Part shown: piece after piece, positions 9,416 through 19,548 of the stretch
Position numbering within the stretch: the stretch's first letter is position 1
Layout: every line of letters starts with the position of its first letter
Assembly: GCA_021234155.1 (NCBI GenBank)
Contig: JAJEKV010000049.1
Coordinates: 9,402,292 to 9,466,291, forward strand
From: Isoetes taiwanensis
Taxonomy: Eukaryota > Streptophyta > Lycopodiopsida > Isoetales > Isoetaceae
Direction of reading: 5' to 3'
DNA: 64,000 nt
Notes under the pieces: model-generated
Seen by the model: the letters and a program-made list of their open reading frames with translations, nothing else
Database searches by the model: none
What the model was told of the DNA's origin: nothing
Made by a program: the position numbers and the translations under genes

Positions 9416-11032
9416 TGTGACGCTCCCTGCTAAACATACGGTGCCCGGTCGTACACTCGGCAGGAAATCCCCCGTCCGGCTCAACAACCGCACAGGCCCT
9501 CCGTCTATCCCGCACTCTGGAACCTCCGTAGTGTGGGAAGGGGACACGAAGGTGTCTTGCGCGCCCTTCCCCTATGGGCTCCTATCACAGCGGAAGCATA
9601 AACACATCAGAACTAGCAATACAATACAATAGGCTACCTCGAGGGTAGCTCAACCGCACATCCATAGATGCAAAGAACATAATCATATGCCATAAAACAT
9701 GAGAGCTCCTACCCATGGCTCTGACACATAGGGTAGTCGACTGACTAGATAGGCCTCAAGATAGAGCAGACCGAGTCATAACAATGGCGGGGCTGGCATA
9801 AGACAATGGCTAGGGTTGACCACTCCATCCGCCCCTCCTGTGCATACTTTGCAGATGGGCTAGATCAAACGCAATCCCATGGCATCACCCATCGGGACTA
9901 CTCCAGATTGCATCTCCCTGGTCCGACAAGGTAGGAAGGGTTGCATCTCCCCTTCCCGGGGTCTAGAGGCTCCACGGGCGGCTAGAGAATCGTGGCGACA
10001 CACGATTCGTATCCCATTGAACCCCCAAGACAAGAGCCAAGCCGACACTTGCAACTCTTGAGAGAGGCGACACCATTGCCCGGGGAGGTGTGGGACCCAT
10101 GCTCGCCCCCACCGCGAAGTGACCGACCATAAGCCTAGCTCCTTTGTGGGATCCCCGAAGCCCCCACTCGGCGGGGATCCACCCTCCATCTTGCCTCTAG
10201 CCCCGTTGTGTAGTCTTTGAGTCACATCATAGCTTCCATAGCGGTGGGTTCCTATGCACGAGCCCGCAACTAATAGGAACTAAGGGATCTACACTAGGAG
10301 CATACTACATATGGCCCTAGGTCTCTACCCCCCTTCCCAATACAAGAGGAGCAACATGATCAACCAATATCACATACATCACATCATGTTCAATATCAAC
10401 ATCATATGAACATCTTAACCTAATCATACATAGCTAACTAATAGTTAAGGTTCCTTGATTAGGGTTCAAGATGTTCAACAAAGGATCTAGGGTGGCTCTA
10501 CTCTAGATACGAAGCACTAACCCATCTGGAGGGCTAACTTCCAGATGAACTAACATGAACTCTACTCAACCTACCTCCTCCAGAAGCGCTTCCTCCCATT
10601 CCTGGCGTCTCCATGCTCCTAGACGTGGTTCGAAGGCCTGCTCCCTCTACGATCATACACACCTTCCAGGGGCTGCTGCTCCAGGCTAGGCTATGACGAA
10701 CGGTGCTCGAAATGGGGTTTCGGGCACGTGGATGAGAGTTCAGGTGCTAGGTCAGAGAAAATGGTCTAGGGTTAGGGTTAGAGCTCATATAGGTGTGGGT
10801 CCACGTGAGATGCCACGTGGCACCACTAAGATGAGGCCGTGTGGCTGTTGCCCAATAGGATAAGGCCATGTGGAAATGGGCCTTATCCTAAGGTTATCTA
10901 AGTTAAACAATTAACTTAGATGTGCACCCCTTGCCACTTATCCAAGGCATACAAGGCTACCTAGGTAGACTTGTATGGTGACGGGTCCAGGAATATACGT
11001 ATTTATGGCGTATATTCCCTTGGAACGTCACA
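9416..11032 (-). repeat. Gypsy 3' LTR
   Basis: 1617 bp, starting TGTGACG and ending CGTCACA in plus coordinates. It is nearly identical to 20818-22451 over the U3-side 1.2 kb, while the first 250 bp and a GC-rich patch near 9840-10110 carry most differences. It lacks about 32 bp present at 21261-21293; in the other LTR that block is bounded by GATCA repeats, consistent with a slippage deletion here. Confidence 0.93.
10991..11017 (-). promoter_or_regulatory. LTR-end inverted repeat GAATATACG/CGTATATTC
   Basis: A perfect 9-bp inverted repeat with a 9-base AT-rich loop, 15 bp inside the U3 end of the LTR and conserved in both LTRs (also 22410-22436). The position suits a protein-binding palindrome in U3; its function is inferred only from conservation. 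Confidence 0.4.
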
Positions 11033-11046
11033 TTCTCCCCCCCTTA
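11033..11046 (-). other. Gypsy polypurine tract
   Basis: On the minus strand a G-run flanked by A (AAGGGGGGGGAGAA) lies directly against the TGTGACG start of the 3' LTR, the expected plus-strand primer site. Confidence 0.88.
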
Positions 11047-11851
11047 GAACGATGCTGTCCTCAGCATTGCGCAAAAATGACGAGCCTATCTATCCTGCAA
11101 AACAACATAAGATCATACACTTAAGTTTAATTTAAACGATCAACTTCCTATTAAAGTTAAATGTCAAAATTTAGGCTATATTTGTACTTATACAAAATTA
11201 TATAGCCTTAACAAGGTTACTTCTTACAATAATTCGAAACATTATTACAAGAGTTATTAGGGTTCATAATCTAAATTATGGTTCCCCCCTCTTCTCGTAA
11301 TGCGCCCCACCTCGAAGCTCCTTCTCACTTGCCTGCACATGGAGCACATTACGTTAGTTTAATTAATAAGTTTGTGGTTTTAGGGGACCACCCCCCTTAC
11401 CATACCTTGCACTCGATCATGGCCCCTTAAGGACCATTTAAGATGATCCCATCATCGCCCATGATCAAGTGCTACCTTGTACTCGGTTACCCGGTGCCGA
11501 GTACCCCTAGTGCATCATGCCCCAAGGGTTTTAAGCTAGGGAACGTCTCACGATCCCATCATTGCACATGATCACTTTGACCTTCACCATGACCCCCCTA
11601 TGGCCAGGTGTGCGACCCCCACATCGTGGCATAGAGAGCATCCGACCGATGTCCCATCATCGCGCACCATGCCTTTCCTCTCTCTCTCGCATGACCCTAT
11701 TGGTCATGCGCACCTCTTGGTGCATGTTGGCCTAGAGAACGCCTTAAAGGCTTATCTCATCATCGCCCACATGTTCCAAGATTCTGGCATATGTATTCCA
11801 CTAGCTAGAATACATCTGTCAGAGCTAGAGGCTAACTAAGAAACAAACTAG
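11047..11851 (-). other. Gypsy 3' untranslated spacer
   Basis: About 0.8 kb between the pol stop codon and the PPT. It is C-rich on the plus strand, with repeated words such as CCATCATCGCCC/ATGATC and CCTTGCACTCG/CCTTGTACTCGG (about 11400-11480). No convincing coding frame; no env-like protein seen. Confidence 0.6.
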
Positions 11852-12805
11852 CTAACCTCCTGGCAAGTCGGGGTCGACCAAGTCGGAGACGACTCGCCCA
11901 TCAAACTTCTTCATAAACTCTGGGTATTGCTTCTCCAAATCTTGCTTCAACACCCAAGTTGCGTCTTCCACGGGCAAGTGCTTCCACTTGACCAAATATT
12001 GGAGGAACTGAGACCTCCTAGTCTTCTTGAATGACTTATCAAGAAGTAACTCAGGCACGATTTCAACTTGCTCCTCCGTCATTTCTAACAAAGTTGGAGT
12101 ATCCAAGACCTCATCCGGGTTAGGATTGTGCCTTTTTAATAAACTTACGTGGAAAACCTTGTGAACTTTGAGATGGGCTGGAAGATCCAACTTGTAGGCT
12201 TGGGAGCCCACTCTCTCCAAAATCTTGAACGGACCAGCCCACCTAGGGGCAAGCTTCTTGCAACTCCCAATCCGAAGCTTAGCTTGCTTAACCTTGATCT
12301 TCAACCACACGCTATCGCCTACCTTGAACTCTCTTACGGTCTTGTGCTTGTCGGCTACACTCTTCTGCCGACTTCTTGCTGCTAGGAGGTAACCCCTCAC
12401 TTCTTCCACCAACTGCTGCATATCTCCTAGCATCTGCTGGGACACTTCAACCTTTGACACGGGATTGTGCCAAGTGTCCGGAGTTAAGCACTGGTACCCG
12501 TAATTTACCATGAAAGGAGACATCTGAGATGACTCCTGTTTGGCACTATTGTAGGCGAATTCCACCAAGTGGATGTACTCGTCCCACTTGGACTGCTTAT
12601 TCCACACAAAGCTTCTAAGCATATCTTCAATGATTCGATTCGTCCTCTCCGTCTGACCGTCTGTTTGGGGATGATAAGCTGTGCTCATGGAGAGCTTCGT
12701 CCGATCGGTCTTTGAAGGTCCCTGCCAAAAATCACTCATAAACTTGGAATCTCTATCAGATATTATCTCCCGAGGCATGCCATGGAGCCTAAAAATCTCC
12801 TTCAC
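11852..12805 (-). pseudogene. Integrase C-terminal half with GPF motif and chromodomain
   Basis: The 317-codon frame holds the second catalytic Asp block (IISDRDSKF, residues 14-22), the catalytic Glu block (HPQTDGQTERTNR, 45-57), a GPF/GPY motif (GPFKILERVGSQAYKLDLP, about 191-209) and a C-terminal chromodomain (about 248-300; FLQYLVKWKHLPVEDATW at 267-284). This defines a chromovirus. The chromodomain keeps YLVKWK and ATW, but the residue usually aromatic in KGYP is Leu (KHLP), so the methyl-lysine cage may be partial. The segment is intact but separated from the upstream integrase by an in-frame TAG at 12826-12824. In chromoviruses this domain steers integration toward marked chromatin. 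Confidence 0.9.
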
Positions 12806-13430
12806 AAATAACTTGGCGATTATCTAATCGTTTCCAGAAGTTCTACAAGGCACAAAATGTGCCATCTTAGATAGTTTGTCTACTACGACCATCAATGCAT
12901 CCTTGCCTCGAAGAGTCTTGGGAAGTCCTGTGATAAAATCCATACTTACCACTTCCCACCGTGATTCGGCACTGCTAGAGGTTCCAAGGCTCACGGAATT
13001 AAGCTGCTCCGCCTTGGTTTGTCGGATAATAACCGGCACTCTCACGAATATACCTTGCTATATGCTTCTTCATTCCCGGCCAGAAGTAGCTACTTCGGAT
13101 CTTGAAGTAGGTCTTCATAAAACCTGCATGCCCTGCTATTGGGCTGTTGTGTGTGTCATGAAGGATTAGCTTCCTTATATCTGACGATTCGGGCACACAC
13201 AACTTATCTTTATGGTACAACAAGTTGCCTTCCTTCTTAATGCTTGAAGGCTTCTCGTTCCTTATCTGTTCTGGCCTCTCTAGAGAGGCTTTCCCATACC
13301 TCCTTGAAATCACCATCAGATGGTAATGTCTTCTCAATTTTCTTGCCATATCCACTCGAAAGAGTTGATATAGCATTACAATGAGTTCTCGTCTCAAGAG
13401 GTCTTCTAGAAAGAGCATCGGCGACCACAT
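12806..13430 (-). pseudogene. Integrase N-terminal zinc domain and first catalytic block, frameshifted
   Basis: One frame (to 12999) carries GNLLYHKDKLCVPES and HDTHNSPIAGHAGFMKTYFKI, the HH half of the HHCC zinc domain. The CC half is garbled (RESAGYYPTNQ in place of a CxxCQxNK motif) because of a frameshift near 13035. The next frame (13045-12824) gives KAEQLNS, then SMDFITGLPKTLRGKDALMV with the first catalytic Asp, and ends at a TAG after SGND; IIAKLFVKEIFRLHG follows in the same frame. Without readthrough or correction no full integrase can be made. Confidence 0.85.
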
Positions 13431-14385
13431 TCAACTTACCTGGCTTATAAGCAATCTCAAAGTCATACTCTTCTAGGAATTCCATGCACCTCCTTTGCCT
13501 TAGATTCAGGAGTGGTTGGGTAAAGATGTATTGAAGGCTCTGGTGATCAGTATCTAACTGAAACTTCCTCCCAAGCAAATAATGCCTCCAAATATGAAGA
13601 GCCCTGACAATAGCTAGAAGTTCCTGATCATGGGTTGGATAGCGCTGTTCGGTGTCGTTCAACTTCTTGGAATCATAAGCTATTACTCTTCCTTCTTGCA
13701 TAAGCACTCTACCTGTCGCTATCTTACTTGCATCTGTTGCTACTATCTTGTCCTTGTCTAGATCTGGCAGAACTAGCACTGGTGCTGTTGTTAAGGCCTC
13801 CTTAAGCTTTTCAAATAAAGCTTGAACATTCTCTAACCAATGTGCTCTCCAATCTTTCACCTTAACACTCTTAGTGAGGTCCGTCAAAGGGGACGCCCAC
13901 TTAGCGAAGTCCTTCACAAACTTTCTGTAATAACCTGCCAGACCTAGAAAGCTTCTTACTTCCGCCACATTCCTTGGAGCTGGCCAATCTACTACTGCTT
14001 CGATCTTTGCCAGGTCGGTGGAGATTCCTTCCGCCGATATGACATGGCCCAAGTACTCCACTCTTTCAGTAGCAAAGTGGCATTTGGAGAGCTTTCCATA
14101 CAAACGATGCCGCCTCAACTTTTCTAACACCCTTCTCAAATGCTGGCTATGATCTTCAATAGACTTGCTGTAGACTAGAATGTCGTCGAAGAAGACAATG
14201 ACAAACTCATCTAGAAAATCCCTGAAGACGTCGTTCATGAGGCGCATAAAAGTTGCTGGAGCATTCGACAGTCCAAAGGGCATTACTGTAAACTCAAAGT
14301 GACCATACCGCGTTCTGAAGACGGCCTTATGGATATCTTCTCCCTTTATCCTTATTTGGTGGTATCCTGACCTTAAGTCAATTTT
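13237..14385 (-). pseudogene. Reverse transcriptase (palm to thumb) and RNase H
   Basis: The frame is open from about 14385 ([20 protein letters not shown]) through [20 protein letters not shown] (14283 onward) and the catalytic FFDD box (residues 31-34 after that Met). It then runs through the connection ([16 protein letters not shown]) into RNase [15 protein letters not shown] (Asp184), DQELLAIV (Glu221), LDTDHQSL (Asp246) and VVADALSRR (Asp289). ATGRVL replaces the usual Gly-rich A.GAVL, a possible defect. The frame ends at 13237 in degenerate tether sequence; the coding sense moves to the adjacent frame near 13390-13430. Confidence 0.9.
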
Positions 14386-14609
14386 TCTTGGAGCTGGTCC
14401 ATCAAATCATCTGCCCTTGGCAATGCATACTTATTCTTTATCGTCTGCTTGTTGAGCTGACGATAGTCTATGCACATTCTTAAACTGCCATCTTTCTTCT
14501 TCACGAAGAGTATTGGTGCTCCAAAAGGAGACACACTTGCTCTAATAAAATCAAGTTCAAGCAATTCCTGGAGTTGCTTCTTGAGCTCTGTCAACTCTGG
14601 TGTGCTCAT
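14373..14609 (-). pseudogene. Reverse transcriptase fingers
   Basis: [25 protein letters not shown]-type start, then [20 protein letters not shown] and [19 protein letters not shown]: the gypsy RT fingers. It is offset from gag-protease by a single-base shift near 14615. After DDLMDQLQ the expected few residues before [10 protein letters not shown] are missing and the frame changes near 14385, indicating a small deletion. Confidence 0.88.
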
Positions 14610-16564
14610 CCTGTATGGTGCCTGGTAGGCTTAGCATCTGGTGCTAATGTGATCTCACACTCCAAACCCCTATAAGGTGGTAGCTGCCGGATTTCATCCG
14701 GAAATACATCCTTGAATTCCGAAATAAGCCTTGCTACTGGCTTGGGCAACTGCTTCCCCTTTTGGTCGTTTCCATCCTGTTTATTGGGCTCAATTGCCTC
14801 TAATCTCAAAATGTAATCCACCTTATTTCTTTCTATACTTTTCCTTAGCTGCTTCAAAGAAATACACTGCATAGAAGAAGCTGCCTTCTTACCTCTCACT
14901 ATGAATTTGGTGCCGTCTGGTGCTGTCATGGCGACTTCATTGCGGTCGCAGTCGATCATGGCCTTTGCTGGCTTTAGGAACTCCATTCCTACTATAAGGT
15001 CATACCTTCCAATTTCCATGACCTCTGCCCCCATCGGCCACTTACTTCCACTAAGGTCTATGTCGAATGTGATCCTCCTCCCCTTAGTGTGCCGAATGGC
15101 ACCGTTTGCCATAGCAACTGGCCTTGGCTTAGACTTCAATACCTTGTTCTTCATTAGGGCAGCCAGCCTAGGAGAGGCGAAATTGTGAGAGCTACCTGTG
15201 TCTATCAATACTAGATATGGACTGCTATCTATGATCCCCTCAGCCGCAATGACTGTTGACTGATTTTCAATGTCATCTGACTCAATGTTTGCACATATGT
15301 GACACTCACCATCTATGAAGTCCTGGGCCTCATGCTGGTCGTCGTCTTCATCCGCTTCTGTTGGTGAATCCCAATCCATAAGCTCTGCCAAGGCTGCCTG
15401 CATGACGAATGGGCAATCAAGTGTTCGGTGCCCTGGTTGGAAGCACCTGAAACATAACTTCTTCTCGATGCACTCCTGTCTATTCTCTTTCGTCAAACTG
15501 TCTAGGATACGCTTTAGCACACTGCCTCCTGATACATTCTGCGGCTTACGGTCCCCAAAGGTTTTACCCTGAGCTCTTCCCTGCTGTTGGCCTCCTGATG
15601 GCGTAGCTGCTGATTGCTTACTTTGGTATTGCCCTTGGTACTGCCCTGAAGTTTTACCCTTGAATGCTGACTGTTTCTCTGCTGGAGTTGATGGTGCTTC
15701 CTCCAAACTTATAGCTTTTTCTTCGGCCTCTGCGACTGACCTTGGGTTGATTGCTCTAACAAGCCTCTTGATATTGTTGTTCAACCCTTCAATGTAAGTT
15801 TCGGCTACTTGCCTTTCCGACACTCCAGGAACATGGAGTCTAAGTCGCATAAATTCCTCTGTGTACGTCGCTACTGATAATGTACCCTGGTTCAACCTAT
15901 AGAACTGCTGGATCTGCCTACTAGTATGTGACCTAGGCACATAATGTCTGCGAAAGGCCTTGCTGAATGTTTTGAATCTGCAACTGTTCCTTTTGAGCTT
16001 GTTGGACCTGGCATAGCCTTTCCACCAGATTCTCGCTGCTCCTATCAAGTTTGCTGTAGCAACTTTCCCTATATTCTTATCCTTCATGCCATAAGAGTTG
16101 CCGAACTCTTCCATCTCATCAAGCCAGGCTTCTGCCTCCATACCTGACCTGTCCTTCCCTGAGAACTGACCCAACTTCCTAGTCTTCCACACATTGCTCA
16201 TAGCACTGTCAACTTTCTTTTGATAGTCATCTTCCTTCCTTGCCCTGGCTCTTACCTGTGGAGTGTCAGACTCACTCTCCGAGCTAGAACTATCTTGGGT
16301 GTCTGAAGTGTCAGATGAACTGGAGCTAGGTGGTGTTGGACTCCTTCTGTTTCTCCTTTTCCTCTTCCTATCTCTGGCATTTCCCTGATTGTCCTGCCCC
16401 TCCGGCTGTGGACCTTCCTCGATGCCTTGCTGAGGTATCAGTGGAGGTGGTGGTGGAGCAGGTGCATATTCTTGGGCATTCATCAATGGGGTGGCCCAAT
16501 GGATCAGCTGATGCATCTGGTTCCTCATCTGGACGAGCCTTGCATTGATTGCTTCTGGCATCAT
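14606..16564 (-). CDS. Gag-protease polyprotein
   Basis: An intact 652-codon frame. Residues 36-110 are Pro-rich, then basic ([11 protein letters not shown]), then Ser/acidic ([20 protein letters not shown]), an SR/nuclear-signal-like start. Residues 125-290 are the Ty3-type Gag core ([38 protein letters not shown]). A CCHC zinc knuckle lies at 371-384 ([14 protein letters not shown]) and an aspartic protease with [15 protein letters not shown] (Asp455) follows. The C-terminus reaches the RT linker ([14 protein letters not shown]) before a stop caused by the frameshift. The ATG at 16564 is in frame with a tandem second Met. Gag assembles the particle and packages RNA; the protease processes it. 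Confidence 0.92.
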   Translation of the reverse strand: MMPEAINARLVQMRNQMHQLIHWATPLMNAQEYAPAPPPPPLIPQQGIEEGPQPEGQDNQGNARDRKRKRRNRRSPTPPSSSSSDTSDTQDSSSSESESDTPQVRARARKEDDYQKKVDSAMSNVWKTRKLGQFSGKDRSGMEAEAWLDEMEEFGNSYGMKDKNIGKVATANLIGAARIWWKGYARSNKLKRNSCRFKTFSKAFRRHYVPRSHTSRQIQQFYRLNQGTLSVATYTEEFMRLRLHVPGVSERQVAETYIEGLNNNIKRLVRAINPRSVAEAEEKAISLEEAPSTPAEKQSAFKGKTSGQYQGQYQSKQSAATPSGGQQQGRAQGKTFGDRKPQNVSGGSVLKRILDSLTKENRQECIEKKLCFRCFQPGHRTLDCPFVMQAALAELMDWDSPTEADEDDDQHEAQDFIDGECHICANIESDDIENQSTVIAAEGIIDSSPYLVLIDTGSSHNFASPRLAALMKNKVLKSKPRPVAMANGAIRHTKGRRITFDIDLSGSKWPMGAEVMEIGRYDLIVGMEFLKPAKAMIDCDRNEVAMTAPDGTKFIVRGKKAASSMQCISLKQLRKSIERNKVDYILRLEAIEPNKQDGNDQKGKQLPKPVARLISEFKDVFPDEIRQLPPYRGLECEITLAPDAKPTRHHTG

Positions 16565-16883
16565 TTCCTCGTTGTTGTCATCCTGATCACGTCCGAAAAG
16601 GTTCCTGGGTACCCACTAGTGATGTCGGCCTTGAGAACCTGAGCCTGTGTTCCTTGCTGCAAGGATTAATCATCAATGCTTGTTATTAAGTTACACAGTA
16701 TTCCTTTTTGCCTACAATTAAATTGTTGTTAGGTACAAAAGAAATCATATGAAAATTCCATTTACAAGTCAAGATCATGGTAATACATTAATTAGTATAT
16801 AGGAATACATTTGATGAATTACATGATAATACTGAAGAGAGAGTTACAATACACTTTAATTAACTAACAAAACAAGTTTTCCA
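16565..16883 (-). other. Spacer between the second accessory ORF and gag
   Basis: About 0.3 kb, AT-rich, with no sustained frame. It could serve as the gag leader, perhaps with an internal promoter or splice acceptor, but no specific signal was identified. Confidence 0.4.
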
Positions 16884-18379
16884 TCAACGATGTCGCTTCA
16901 TAGACTTGAAGAAGTTCTTGACATTCTTCAATCCTATGCCCTTGCCGACGTTCTGTAGGATCCTTGCCGCCGATCCTCCTTCCAATGCTCTTGCCATCTG
17001 TGGTGCTGAAAGTTCAGTGCGATTGCGCCACTCATCGACAAGTGGCGTCCCTCAGGTGGCCCCTTGCTTGTCGAGAGCATGAAGTGCTCTGATCTCTTGA
17101 AAGAGGATAACGGTCTACTCCATAATCCATCTTAGCATCTTTGACCAAACCACGAGAGTGCGATAAGGGCGGATTCTTCCCCTCTTGGGCTGAACTCCTT
17201 GTGAAGAACTACCATACGCCACGGCTAAGGGCGGGAAGATAGTACTGAGTGACTTATCCGCCTCCGCCCAGCGGTTCCGTACCCTTCCCTCGGCGGCTTA
17301 GAAAACATCTAATCGCGGCGAGATCCTCATGGTCCCTCCACATTGTTGCTGCGTTCTCCAGTTGATCTTTGCCGGATGCTTTCCATGCTCCTAGAGCGCC
17401 TTTGGTCGGCTTGAGCTTGGGCCTTTCGGCTTGTACAACCTGCTTTGGATGTCACGGAATTCCTCTTACGGAATGATGGGTTGCTGGCGATGGTACATCG
17501 CCTTATCTGTTATGGTAGGCTTGAATGTCGACATAGTTTCCCCTGCATAGGAGTGTCGGCTTTCGACTACCTCCCTTGGAATTTCTTGATAATCATAGTC
17601 GATGAAATTAGCTGCCCTGCTCCTTTGCCATTGGGCTTAGGGGTTAGATGGGTCTGAAGCCTTCTTCTTGACAATAGGGGAGGTTGAGGATGTGGTTGGC
17701 AAATATGTACTCCTGTGAAGTCGATGATCAGGGTGAGGGCCGTGATACCCCTTGGCGGCTCGAAGTCTGCATATAGTACCTCTGTTGCAGGGCGCCTCTC
17801 CATCCTTCTTGCCTCTCTCATCTCCCAACTTGGGTTCTCCTCCTCTTCCTCTTCATAATCTGCTCAATCTGCAACCACGGTGTTTCGATGTGGAGCCGTA
17901 GTATTAGTACTCAAGTCTCAATCTCGTGAATGCCTATACATTTCACATCCAGAGTGAGAGTCTTGAAATCAAAAGGTTGAATTGGCGGCTCCCACAGTTT
18001 GGTTAAGCGCCACGTCTTGCATGAACAAAGCTAAGGCTGCTTGGTTTGAGATGTACCTATGCCTATGATGTTTGCAGGTCATGTAGTCTGGCATGTTTCT
18101 TGTTCCATCCCATAACTTATTCTTGATCCTAGATCCCCCTCCTATGGCTTGGGACAGAGAGTCTAGAGATACCCATTTCCCTCCCCTAGGTGACAAACTA
18201 ACTTCCCAGGGTAAGACCTGCTGATCATACTGGCAAATTATGTCGGTGTAGTAGGGAGTTCTAGTCAAGGTGGCATGAAGGTCAAAGAGATGATCGAAGA
18301 CATGGAAGGCTTGCTCAGCAGGGAATTCACGGATGTGATTTGCCTCATTGTACCATCTGACAAAGCTTGATGGCGCCAT
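16884..18379 (-). pseudogene. Second accessory ORF of the gypsy element, function unknown, decayed
   Basis: The best start is the ATG at 18379 (MAPSSFVRWYNEANHIREF). A longer frame opens at 18664 but its first 95 codons look non-coding. Protein-like blocks include RTPYYTDIICQYDQQVLPW and PDYMTCKHHRHRYISNQAA. After a TGA at 17971-17969 the same frame resumes past TGAs at 17918 and 17864 with EEEEENPSWEMREARRMERR and LYADFEPPRGITALTLIIDF, to a TAG at 17567. Shifted frames carry KPKGPSSSRPKA, WRDHEDLAAI and LAVAYGSSSQGVQPKRGR, ending in LVDEWRNRTELSAPQMARAL and VGKGIGLKNVKNFFKSMKRHR at TGA 16886-16884. Nearly all stops are TGA/TAG that single C-to-T or G-to-A changes could create. No family recognised. 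Confidence 0.45.
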
Positions 18380-18664
18380 TGAGCTGTAAGGAGTATGAAA
18401 AATGGCTAAAGAGAATAAGCAAGGAGCTAGGAAATCGCCAAGAGGGCTGGGAGTAGTTTTGATGGGGAGAAAATGACAAATGAGGCCCCCTTTTATAGAA
18501 TAGGGCTGCCTCGGGTTCCGTGCACAAGAGTTCCTGATGGGGAAGACTTCAAATCTATGGCCATGGGTGTCCAAATGAGCTACCATGAAGTGCAATTCTA
18601 AGCAAAGCAAAGCAAGAAATACTACATGGCAGTTTGTTGGATGAAAATTGGTCAATCTAGGCAA

Positions 18665-19122
18665 AAATGGGCGAAACCGGGTGGCTATGCGAATTTGGGC
18701 TTTCCGTGAAGGGCGGAAAGGCTATTTTCGCACAGCCTTCCGATTTCGGCTGTTTGGGACTTCTATCAAGAGTTTTGGAAAATTTGAAGATCCTAGCATA
18801 CTTATTTGGAATTTTCTAACCTAATTTGGATCTTTCCCTGGGCTAATTGGGCAAAATTTGGTCTGACATGAAACCGGATGGCTAAATTTGGGCCTTCAGT
18901 AAGGAAGCGGAAAGGCTATTTTCGGCGACCTTCGATTCAGTATGCTCGCCAAAATTTGGTGATTTGCCTATAGCACCTTTACTAAATTACTCTATTTGGA
19001 TGCTTACAGTCATGATGGCTACAACTAAACTAAAATTTGAGCAACTTAGACACATTTTTATACAAAAATTGAAGTCACTTTACAACAAAATTTTATATTT
19101 ATAGGGGGAAAAACTTTATCAA
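18665..19122 (-). other. Spacer between the H3-like ORF and the second accessory ORF
   Basis: AT-rich, no sustained frame. It contains two diverged copies of a block with AAATTTGGGC.TTCCGTGAAGG.CGGAAAGGCTATTTTCG (about 18690-18735 and 18880-18920), a local duplication of about 190 bp spacing. Confidence 0.5.
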
Positions 19123-19548
19123 TTACATTAATTTACACAAAACTTCATCCTCAAGGCGTTCCTTGCCGGATCGACAGCGCCAGTGTATGTCCTTGGGCAT
19201 CAGGGTCACCCTCTTCGCATGGATTGCGCAGAGGTTTCCCTCTTCGAACAACTGGGTGAGCTCGGCCTCCGCAGCTACCTGCAACACCCTAGTTGTTAGC
19301 GACGTCACCCTATAGTCGGTGACGAATTCTTGCATGACCTCCCTCATGAGCCGCTCGAAGGGCGCCTTCCTAATCAGGAGATTAGTGCACTGTTGGAAGT
19401 GCTTAATCTCCCAAAAAACTCGGGCGTGCGAAGAGTTAGGCCCATGGTGGACCTTCTTTGGCTTCTCGGGTCGTGGCGGCGGTGGCTTGGGCTGATTCTT
19501 TGCTGGCCGGCCCCTCTCCACATGGCGTTGGACGTTCTGGCGGCAGTA
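19123..19548 (-). pseudogene. Histone H3-like histone-fold domain encoded by the retrotransposon
   Basis: This continues the tail ORF in the same frame directly after the TAG at 19551-19549. Nine codons lead to a GTG (19521), then a basic Pro-rich linker ([15 protein letters not shown], aligning with H3 K36-K37-P-H), an alpha-N-like helix ([15 protein letters not shown]), alpha1 ([13 protein letters not shown]), loop 1, alpha2 ([19 protein letters not shown]) and [17 protein letters not shown], which differs from canonical H3 by one residue. H3 R63, K64, R69, R72, R83, C110, H113, K115, R116, K122 and D123 are kept. K56 is Gln, K79 is Val, R49 is Trp, L126 is Trp and I130 is Ser. Loop 1 has the canonical H3 length, unlike CENH3. 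The stop is TAA at 19125-19123. Confidence 0.88.

Noticed and set aside
15315-16642. Plus-strand open frames opposite gag
   Set aside because: They are antisense shadows of the gag-protease frame with no motifs.
19123-19521. Centromeric H3 (CENH3) identity for the histone fold
   Set aside because: Loop 1 has canonical H3 length with no CENH3-type insertion and the tail is exact H3; the CENH3-like HFQ..TNLLI is not enough.
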